From: Euzebyaceae bacterium
Lineage (GTDB): Bacteria > Actinomycetota > Nitriliruptoria > Euzebyales > Egibacteraceae
DNA: 6,690 nucleotides
Reading direction: 5' to 3'
NCBI GenBank assembly: GCA_013698135.1
Contig: JACCVM010000015.1
Coordinates: 1-6,690 of the forward strand
Each line of letters starts with the position of its first letter. Within the stretch, counting starts at the first letter, position 1. Positions 1-6,690 of the stretch are shown piece by piece. Position numbers and translations under genes: made by a program. Below the pieces are notes generated by a model. That model saw only the letters and a list, made by a program, of their open reading frames with translations, was not told the origin of the DNA and did no database searches.

Positions 1-1056
1 GCCGAGGGCGGCGCGAGTGGGGGCGGCGCGAGCGCGGGCGCCACCGCGGGCGAGCCGCTGAAGGTGGCATTCGTGTACGTGGGGCCGGTAGGTGACGCCG
101 GATGGACTTACCGCCACGACGTCGGCCGCCAAGAGCTTGAGGAAGCGCTTGGCGACCGGGTCGAGACCACGTTCGTGGAGAGCGTGCCGGAGGGCCCGCA
201 GTCCGAACGGACCTTCGAAGACCTCGCCCGCCAAGGTAACAAGCTGATCTTCGGCACCAGCTTCGGCTACATGGATCCGATGATGGCCGTGGCCGAGAAG
301 TTTCCCGATGTGGTGTTCGAGCACGCCACCGGCTTCAAGACGGCCGAGAACCTGGGCACCTACTTCGGTGCCGCCGAGGAGGGCCGCTATCTGGAGGGCA
401 TGGCCGCGGGCGCCGCCAGCGAGTCCGGAAAGCTCGGCTACGTCGCCGCCTTCCCGATTCCCGAGGTGTTGCGGGGCATCAACGCCTACACGCTCGGCGC
501 CCGGTCGGTAAACCCCGACGCCACCGTCCGGGTCGTGTGGACCTCGACGTGGTTCGGTCCCGAGATCGAGAAGCAGGCCGCCGAGAGCCTGCTCGACGCC
601 GGCGTGGACGTCATCGGCCAGCACCAAGACACCCCCGCGCCGGGAGAAGCCGCCCAGGCGGCCGGCGCCAAGTGGACCGGCTACAACTCCGACATGGAGG
701 AGTTCGCGCCCGAGGCCTGGCTCACCGCCACCCAGTGGGACTGGGGCCCGCACTACATCGACACGGCTGAGAAGGTCCTCGACGGGTCCTGGGAAAGCAC
801 GCAGTACTACGGCAACATGGCCGACGGCCTGGTGACCCTTGCGCCCTTCGGCCAGTCCGTCGGCGACGACATCAGGGCGCAGATCGAGGAGCGGATGGCG
901 GAGCTGCGCGACGGCGAGTTCGCGCCCTTCACCGGCCCGGTCAACGACCAGTCCGGCGAGGAACGCATCGCCGAGGGCGAGCAGCCGCCGCTGGAGGACC
1001 TGCTGTCGATGGACTACTTCGTCGAAGGTGTCGACGGCGAGATTCCCGAGCAGTAG
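1..1056 (+). CDS. BMP-family ABC transporter substrate-binding lipoprotein, probably purine-specific (5' partial)
   Basis: This is the extracytoplasmic binding protein of the import cassette that follows. It would capture a purine base or nucleoside and deliver it to the two permeases. The reading frame is open from base 1, so the start and the signal peptide lie outside the window. The first 21 visible codons are Ala/Gly/Ser-rich with no hydrophobic segment, like the linker behind a lipoprotein cysteine. The mature fold begins at about base 58. Recognisable family motifs follow: FVYVGPVGDAGWTYRHD (70-120), GTSFGYMDP (253-279), GYVAAFPIPEVLRGINA (436-486), WDWGPHY (736-756) and FTGPVNDQ (928-951). 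The GDAGW/FGYMDP/AAFPIPE pattern matches, from memory, the purine-binding BMP branch typified by Brucella BAB2_0673, not the PnrA/Med nucleoside branch. The visible 351 codons are close to full family length. The family call is secure; the purine ligand is inferred from motif and context. A GTG at 64 is only an internal codon. Confidence 0.93.
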   Translation, partial: AEGGASGGGASAGATAGEPLKVAFVYVGPVGDAGWTYRHDVGRQELEEALGDRVETTFVESVPEGPQSERTFEDLARQGNKLIFGTSFGYMDPMMAVAEKFPDVVFEHATGFKTAENLGTYFGAAEEGRYLEGMAAGAASESGKLGYVAAFPIPEVLRGINAYTLGARSVNPDATVRVVWTSTWFGPEIEKQAAESLLDAGVDVIGQHQDTPAPGEAAQAAGAKWTGYNSDMEEFAPEAWLTATQWDWGPHYIDTAEKVLDGSWESTQYYGNMADGLVTLAPFGQSVGDDIRAQIEERMAELRDGEFAPFTGPVNDQSGEERIAEGEQPPLEDLLSMDYFVEGVDGEIPEQ

Positions 1057-1062
1057 CGGTCG

Positions 1063-2606
<1,544 letters not shown>

Positions 2607-2610
<4 letters not shown>

Positions 2611-3767
2611 CCGCGCTGCGCGCTGTGCACCTGCAACGCCGGCCACGGGTGCGGCCGTGGCAGCTGGTGGCCGTGCCGGTCGCGTCGATCGCCGCGGGGC
2701 TGGCGGTCGGTGCGGTGTTCCTCACGCTGACCGGCCACGACCCAACGATGGTCTATCCAGCGATGCTGTCGGCGGCCTTCACCACGTGGTTCGGCTTTAC
2801 CGACACCTTGGCCTCGGCCACGCCGTTGATCGGAACGGGGTTGGCGGCCGCGGTCGCGTTCCGCTTCGGCCTGTACAACATTGGTGCCGAGGGACAGCTG
2901 TACGCCGGCGCGATCGCCGCGTCGGGCGTGGCCCTCGCCCTTGGCGAAGCAGTTCCGGCCCCCGCAGCGGTCACCGCGCTGCTGCTCGCCGGGGTCGCCG
3001 GTGGCATGCTGTGGATCGCGGTGCCGGCCGCCGCCAGGGCATGGCTGGGCACCAGCGAGATCATCACCACGCTGCTGCTCAACTACGTGGCGCTGTACTG
3101 GATGCGCTACCTCATCTTCGGATCGACCAGCTTCTGGCGCGACCCGACATCGACCAACTTCCCGCAGGGCAAGCCCATCCCGGCCAGCGCCGAGCTTGCG
3201 GAGTTGGGACTGACCCGGGTGCACCTCGGGCTGGGCGTGGCGGTCCTGGCCGCCGTGCTGGTGACCCTGGTGCTCAACCGCACCCGGCTCGGCTTCCACC
3301 TGCGCGTGTACGGCGATTCCGAGGCCGCCGCCAGCTATGCCGGGATCAACGTTCGACGCCTGGTGCTGGCGGTGCTGCTGGCGTCCGGAGCGCTGGCGGG
3401 GCTGGCCGGCGCCGGCGAGATCGGGGGTCGCGCGCACGCACTGGACCCCCAGGGCCTGGCCCTGGGTCTGGGCTACGCGGGCATCATCGTGGCCGCGCTG
3501 GCGCGCTACAACCCGCTGGCGGTGGTGCTGGTGGCCGTGCTGCTGGGCGGCGTGCGCAACGCCGGCACGGCGCTGCAGAGCCTGCCGGGCGGGCGGGTCC
3601 CCATCGCGATCTCGACGATGCTCGAGGGCGCGATTCTGTTGTTCACCCTCGGCGGTGAGCTCTTCATCCGCTACCGGCTGCGCTTCGGGCGCGGGCAGGG
3701 TGCCGCGACGGCCGAAGACCTCGAGTCGGTGCCGGTTGCCTCACCCGCAGAGCCCACGACACGATGA
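2607..3767 (+). CDS. BMP-cassette ABC transporter permease, first subunit (YufP type)
   Basis: This inner-membrane subunit pairs with the next gene product to form the translocation path. The protein is 386 residues and strongly hydrophobic after a basic N-terminus (about residues 1-17). The first membrane span is roughly residues 18-41. Diagnostic motifs are YNIGAEGQLY (90-99), SEIITTLLLNY (150-160) and the cytoplasmic coupling-loop segment RVYGDSEAAASYAGI (233-247), which should contact the ATPase. A charged, hydrophilic tail of about 35 residues ends it. The open frame continues upstream to 2247, but that part lies on top of conserved ATPase sequence. The GTG at 2607 forms a four-base GTGA overlap with the ATPase stop and gives a normal family N-terminus, so I chose it. 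The family call is firm; which substrate passes through depends on the binding protein. Confidence 0.94.
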
Positions 3768-4702
3768 ATGACAGTGCGATCGTCCTGACACTGGCGGCTG
3801 CGGTGGCCGCCGGAACTCCCCTGGCCCTGGCCGCCCTCGGCGAGCTGCTGACCGAGCGTGCCGGCGTGCTCAACCTCGGCGTCGAGGGAATGATGCTGCT
3901 GGGCGCCGTGACCGCCTTCCTCGTCGGCGACGCCACCGCCGATCCTTGGCTCGGCCTGGTCACCGGGATGCTGACCGGAGGCGCCCTGGCGGCGGTCCAC
4001 GCCTTCCTGTCCGTGACCATGCGCGCAAACCAGATCGTGGCGGGCCTGGCGCTGGTGATCTTCGGCACCGGGCTGTCGACCTTCCTCGGCCAGCCCGTCG
4101 AGGGGCGTCCGCTGACGGCGCGGATCACCACGGCGGCCGTGCCCGTGCTGGCCGACATCCCTGTCGCGGGGCGCATCCTGTTCCAACAGGACCTGGTGGT
4201 GTACGCCACCTGGGCGCTGGTGCTGGCGGCGACCTTCTACCTGACTCGCACGCGCGCCGGCCTGTCGCTGCGGGCGGTGGGTGAGTCGCCAGCCACCGCC
4301 GATGCGATGGGGGTGCGGGTGGCCGCGACCAGATATGCGCACACCATCGCCGGCGGCCTGCTGGCGGGCGCAGGCGGGGCGTACCTGATCCTGGCCAGGG
4401 TGCCGAGCTGGTCGCAGGCGGCAACCACCAACGGGGTTGGCTGGATCGCGCTTGCGCTGGTCGTCTTCTCGTCGTGGCGACCGTTGCGGCTGCTGGCGGG
4501 CGCGTACCTGTTCGGTGCGGCGTTGCGTGCCAACTTCGCGCTGCAGGCGGCGGGAGTTCGCGGCATCCCGGCGGAGGTCCTGGCGCTGCTGCCCTACCTG
4601 CTGACCATCGCGGTGATGATCGGCCTGTCGTTCAGCGACCTTCGCCGCCGTGCGGGTGCTCCCGCGGCGTTGGGGCTGCCCTACGTCCGCGACGAGCGCT
4701 GA
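3764..4702 (+). CDS. BMP-cassette ABC transporter permease, second subunit (YufQ type)
   Basis: This is the partner membrane subunit of the importer. It has 312 residues, close to the usual size of this subunit, and is hydrophobic along most of its length. The signature ERAGVLNLGVEGMMLLGA (31-48) is the hallmark of the second permease in BMP cassettes. RANQIVAGLAL (87-97) and the coupling-loop segment RAVGESPATADAMGV (170-184) support the call. The C-terminus LGLPYVRDER (303-312) is also typical of the subfamily. The ATG at 3764 overlaps the previous stop as ATGA. This is the last gene of the + strand operon. The cytidine deaminase and nucleoside phosphorylase genes that often follow nucleoside-type BMP cassettes are not found here, which fits a purine-base role weakly. 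Confidence 0.95.
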   Translation: MNDSAIVLTLAAAVAAGTPLALAALGELLTERAGVLNLGVEGMMLLGAVTAFLVGDATADPWLGLVTGMLTGGALAAVHAFLSVTMRANQIVAGLALVIFGTGLSTFLGQPVEGRPLTARITTAAVPVLADIPVAGRILFQQDLVVYATWALVLAATFYLTRTRAGLSLRAVGESPATADAMGVRVAATRYAHTIAGGLLAGAGGAYLILARVPSWSQAATTNGVGWIALALVVFSSWRPLRLLAGAYLFGAALRANFALQAAGVRGIPAEVLALLPYLLTIAVMIGLSFSDLRRRAGAPAALGLPYVRDER

Positions 4703-4720
4703 GACCGGACGACTGAAACG
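4703..4720. other. 18-bp convergent intergenic gap without a clear terminator
   Basis: The importer operon and the phosphoribosyltransferase gene end facing each other with only 18 bases between their stop codons. The one inverted repeat nearby is AACGTC (4717-4722) with GACGTT (4731-4736), a six-pair stem with an eight-base loop and no T-run. That is too weak to call a terminator. Transcripts from either side probably read into the opposite gene. Confidence 0.55.
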
Positions 4721-5230
4721 TCACGTCTTGGACGTTGCCGCCGCCTGGTAGCGCGTCGGGGCCTCGACCAGGGCCGGTTGGCTCGACCAGGGAAACTCGA
4801 TCCAGCGGTCGGTGCGACGCCACACGTAGTGGCTGCGGACCACCGAGCGCGGCTTCTCGTACAGCACCGCGACTCGCGTTTCGGCGACTTTGCCGTCGCA
4901 CAGGTCACGCACGAGGGCCAGCGTGTGCCCCGTGTCGGCGACATCGTCGGTGATCAGGACACGCGCGCCTCGGGCCTCGTCGAGGTTGAGGATCGGCGGC
5001 AGCACCACCGGCGCGTCGAGCCGTTCGTCCACGCCGGTGTAGTACTCGACGTTGAGGATGAAGCAGCTCTTGACCGCCAAGGCATAAGCGATCAACCCTG
5101 CGACCGGCAAGCCGCCGCGCGCGATGCCCAGGATGATCTCCGGCCGGTACCCGTCGTCGACGACCTGCTGCGCCAGCTCCCGCCCGGCGACGCCGAACTC
5201 CGCCCAGTCAAGAACCTCCCGCTCCTGCAT
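4721..5230 (-). CDS. Purine-type phosphoribosyltransferase (xanthine/hypoxanthine/guanine PRTase-like)
   Basis: This cytoplasmic enzyme would transfer phosphoribose from PRPP to a purine base to give the nucleotide (salvage). The protein is 169 residues with a type I PRTase layout: ARGGLPVAG (37-45) in the first phosphate-binding region, the PRPP loop VLITDDVADTGHTL (91-104) with the paired acidic residues D95-D96, and near the C-terminus VWRRTDRWIEFPW (136-148). That last element matches the Trp/Ile base-binding segment of Gpt-like xanthine/guanine PRTases. The exact base cannot be read from sequence. A GTG six bases upstream (5236) is in frame, but the AGGG at 5238-5241 sits seven bases from the ATG at 5230 and only one base from the GTG, so I prefer the ATG. 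It lies downstream of the uricase and DUF6986 genes and converges on a probable purine importer, which supports a purine substrate over a pyrimidine one. Confidence 0.88.
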   Translation of the reverse strand: MQEREVLDWAEFGVAGRELAQQVVDDGYRPEIILGIARGGLPVAGLIAYALAVKSCFILNVEYYTGVDERLDAPVVLPPILNLDEARGARVLITDDVADTGHTLALVRDLCDGKVAETRVAVLYEKPRSVVRSHYVWRRTDRWIEFPWSSQPALVEAPTRYQAAATSKT

Positions 5231-5236
5231 CGCCAC

Positions 5237-5242
5237 ACCCTA
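5237..5242 (-). promoter_or_regulatory. Candidate -10 element (TAGGGT) or ribosome binding site before the PRTase gene
   Basis: Read on the - strand, TAGGGT fits the actinobacterial -10 pattern TANNNT and ends six bases before the ATG at 5230. That spacing would start the transcript at or beside the start codon, giving a leaderless mRNA. The same bases also contain AGGG, a usable Shine-Dalgarno core seven bases from the ATG. The two readings cannot be separated from sequence. No convincing -35 hexamer is visible. Confidence 0.3.
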
Positions 5243-5255
5243 GCCAACACCCTCG

Positions 5256-5310
5256 CCCGGGGTGGTGGGCATTCGAGACCGAATCGGTACCGGATTCACA
5301 CCACCCCGGG
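5256..5310 (-). terminator. 12-bp perfect inverted repeat at the DUF6986 gene end; possible terminator or attenuator
   Basis: The arms are CCCGGGGTGGTG (5256-5267) and CACCACCCCGGG (5299-5310), perfectly complementary, with 31 bases between them. One arm encodes the last codons of the DUF6986 gene and its stop falls in the loop. The stem is very GC-rich, but no T-run follows on either strand, so it is not a classical intrinsic terminator. It could be a T-less actinobacterial terminator, a 3'-end stabiliser or part of a control region for the next gene. The loop holds smaller palindromes, listed separately. Confidence 0.45.
5278..5297. promoter_or_regulatory. Nested palindromes, possible operator upstream of the PRTase gene
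   Basis: Two overlapping dyads lie in the loop of the larger inverted repeat. ACCGA-A-TCGGT (5278-5288) has perfect five-base arms around one base. GAATCGGTACCGGATTC (5281-5297) is symmetric apart from one extra G. Their size and position, about 50-70 bases ahead of the PRTase start, would suit a repressor site. They could also just be extra base pairs inside an RNA hairpin. No cognate regulator gene is in the window. Confidence 0.25.
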
Positions 5311-6561
5311 GTTAGGGCGCAGGACGGCGGGGTCGATGCCGGCGCGGTCGAGCGCTTCGGCTTCGAGGATGGCGCCGCAGTCGACGGCGCGGCGCACGTG
5401 GGCGAGCAGCGCACGCACGGTGGCGGGCTCGTCGAGCACGCCCGCCGCAGCCGACTGCGCCGACCAGGCCCTGACGCGAGCCAGCGCCTCGTCCAGGCCG
5501 TCGAGCAGGATCGCGTAGACGGTCGCGTAGCGACTTGGCAGGTGGGCGGGATGCAGGTCCCAGCCCTGGTAGAAGCCGTGGACCCACGAGTGACGGACGC
5601 CGGCGCTGTGGGCTTGCCAGGCGGCGTGCACCGCTGCAGACGTGTCGCCGGCGGGCACCACGTTGGTGGAGCCGTCCGACAGCCGCACCCCCGTTCCGGC
5701 CAGGGTGGTCTGCATGACGTGGCGAGCGAAGTCGCAGGCCGGATGGGTGCTGCGTTGCTCGTCGGGCAGCAGCCCGCAGGCGGCGGTGTAGTCGAACACC
5801 CCGAAGTGCGCCGCCGAGACGCGGCCGTCCCCGGCGCCCACCAGCGCCGGCAGTGCCAGCCGCCCCTGGCGGTCGACGATCGATTGGGGGGTCTCGACCT
5901 GCAGCTCGAAGCGCAGCACACCGACAGCCAACCCGAGGGCCTGCTCCAGCCGGGCGCATACCTCGGCGAAGGCCGCGACGTGCTCGGGGGCGACGATCTT
6001 GGGGAAGGTGACGGCGAACCGGCCCGGAAGTCGCCCCTCGGTCCGCTCCAGCAGGGCGGTCAGGAACACGTCGAGGGTGCGCACGCTGCGCTGCTGCAGC
6101 CCGTCGCAGAAGGACTTGACCCGCAGCCCTACGAACGGGGTGGCGGTGCCGCCGGCCAGGGCCTCGGCGACGACGATCGCCGCGGCGACGGCGTGCTCGT
6201 CCTCGCTCGCGTCGTCGCGGACGCCGTAACCGTCCTCGAAGTCGACCCGCAGATCCTCGACCGGCTCGGTTCGCAGCTTGGCCCCAACTCGCTGGCAAAC
6301 GGCCTCGGTCAACGTCCGGGGTATCCCGAAGGCGGCGGCGAAGGTCGCTGGGGTGGCGGCGTGGGCGTCCAGCAGACGCAGCGCCTCGGCGCCCATCTCG
6401 GCGACGGTGCCCGCCGAGAAGCGGTCGGCCGGCAGGTACACGGTGTGCACCGGCTGGCGCCCGTGGGAATCGCCGGGATGAGCCCGCGCATCCTCGCCGG
6501 CCACGCTCGTGACCCGGTCGAACAACTCCTGCAAGCCTGCCGGATCCAGCGAGCGCGTCAT
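5296..6561 (-). CDS. DUF6986-type protein: CitE/HpcH-like aldolase-lyase superfamily, function unknown, coupled to uricase
   Basis: The protein has 421 residues and the motif order of the citrate lyase beta/malyl-CoA lyase TIM-barrel superfamily. RVDFEDGYG (105-113) corresponds to the DLED motif of CitE. GLRVK carries R147, FPKI carries K188, LQVETPQSI (220-228) carries E223 as the probable metal ligand, and FGVFDYTAACG carries D257 as the probable second ligand. A distinctive C-terminal segment HGFYQGWDLHP (328-338) is not part of ordinary CitE proteins. I recall this family from purine/allantoin degradation loci of actinobacteria, annotated as DUF6986 or aldolase. The ATG at 6561 shares one base with the uricase stop (TGATG); a GTG at 6564 would give a four-base overlap and one extra residue. 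Translational coupling puts it in the urate pathway. By superfamily chemistry a glyoxylate- or oxo-acid-handling reaction is plausible, but the substrate is unknown. Confidence 0.87.
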   Translation of the reverse strand: MTRSLDPAGLQELFDRVTSVAGEDARAHPGDSHGRQPVHTVYLPADRFSAGTVAEMGAEALRLLDAHAATPATFAAAFGIPRTLTEAVCQRVGAKLRTEPVEDLRVDFEDGYGVRDDASEDEHAVAAAIVVAEALAGGTATPFVGLRVKSFCDGLQQRSVRTLDVFLTALLERTEGRLPGRFAVTFPKIVAPEHVAAFAEVCARLEQALGLAVGVLRFELQVETPQSIVDRQGRLALPALVGAGDGRVSAAHFGVFDYTAACGLLPDEQRSTHPACDFARHVMQTTLAGTGVRLSDGSTNVVPAGDTSAAVHAAWQAHSAGVRHSWVHGFYQGWDLHPAHLPSRYATVYAILLDGLDEALARVRAWSAQSAAAGVLDEPATVRALLAHVRRAVDCGAILEAEALDRAGIDPAVLRPNPGVV

Positions 6562-6690
6562 CACTGGTCGCGGGTGACCGTGCCCTCGATGACGCCGAAT
6601 GGGCGATCGGTGGCGACGAAGACCCGGTTCGGGTTGTCCATGCCGTAGGGCGACAGGTCGGCGGGCACGTGGTGCTGGTTCGGCAGTGAG
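6561..6690 (-). CDS. pucL: Urate oxidase (uricase), C-terminal fragment cut by the window edge
   Basis: This is the cofactor-independent enzyme that oxidises urate to 5-hydroxyisourate. Only the last 42 codons lie in the window; the rest continues beyond base 6690. The visible tail reads LPNQHHVPADLSPYGMDNPN and then RVFVATDRPFGVIEGTV. It matches the conserved bacterial uricase C-terminus, in which an LPNKHH-like segment is followed by DLSPFG, DNPNEVF and DRPYGLIE. The stretch is too short to have been picked up as a long open frame. The TGA at 6561-6563 overlaps the DUF6986 ATG. The gene is intact as far as it is seen. Upstream partners such as hydroxyisourate hydrolase and OHCU decarboxylase are common in actinobacteria and may lie outside the window, but that is inference. 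Confidence 0.9.
   Translation of the reverse strand, partial: SLPNQHHVPADLSPYGMDNPNRVFVATDRPFGVIEGTVTRDQ

Noticed and set aside
1..63. GC-rich Ala/Gly/Ser repeat-like sequence at the window start as a DNA repeat
   Set aside because: It is in frame with the binding protein and reads as a flexible lipoprotein linker; the near-repeats of GGCGCGAG come from repeated Gly/Ala/Ser codons.
4717..4736. AACGTC/GACGTT hairpin as a bidirectional terminator
   Set aside because: The stem is only six pairs with an eight-base loop and no T-run, so it does not support a terminator call.
4721..5230. PRTase as a pyrimidine (uracil or orotate) or competence-type phosphoribosyltransferase
   Set aside because: The C-terminal DRWIEFPW segment and the DDVADTG loop fit Gpt-like purine enzymes better, and the neighbours concern purines.
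5398..6648. 416-codon open frame on the + strand opposite the DUF6986 gene
   Set aside because: Composition is Gly/Val/Gln/Arg-rich without a domain, and it mirrors a well-supported gene; it also runs into the uricase coding strand.

Overview
The window is about 70% GC, is packed with genes, uses GTG starts and has 1-4 bp gene overlaps. The protein sequences look actinobacterial, so the likely source is a high-GC Actinomycetota. That assignment is inferred from composition and gene style; no marker gene is present.

Layout. Bases 1-4702 (+ strand) hold a complete BMP-type ABC import cassette apart from its missing 5' end: a substrate-binding lipoprotein (start lies upstream of the window), a double-domain ATPase, and two integral membrane permeases. 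The three junctions are 6 bp apart, a GTGA overlap and an ATGA overlap, so this is one operon. Bases 4721-6690 (- strand) hold a second unit running towards it. Read in its own direction it is the C-terminal end of urate oxidase (cut by the window edge), a CitE/HpcH-like protein of the DUF6986 type whose start overlaps the uricase stop, and a purine-type phosphoribosyltransferase. The two units are convergent and only 18 bp apart.

How it fits together. The binding protein resembles the purine-binding branch of the BMP family (Brucella BAB2_0673 type, from memory). With a uricase and a purine phosphoribosyltransferase next door, the locus reads as purine-base scavenging: import, then either salvage to nucleotides or oxidation through urate towards ureides. 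The DUF6986 protein has the motif set of the citrate lyase beta/malyl-CoA lyase TIM-barrel superfamily and is coupled to uricase, but its reaction is not known. It is the best candidate here for undescribed biochemistry.

The only non-coding stretch of note is 5231-5295, between the DUF6986 gene and the phosphoribosyltransferase. It carries a perfect 12-bp inverted repeat (one arm inside the end of the DUF6986 gene), nested smaller palindromes, and a promoter-like TAGGGT just before the start codon. I saw no RNA genes, mobile elements, CRISPR arrays or tandem repeats.
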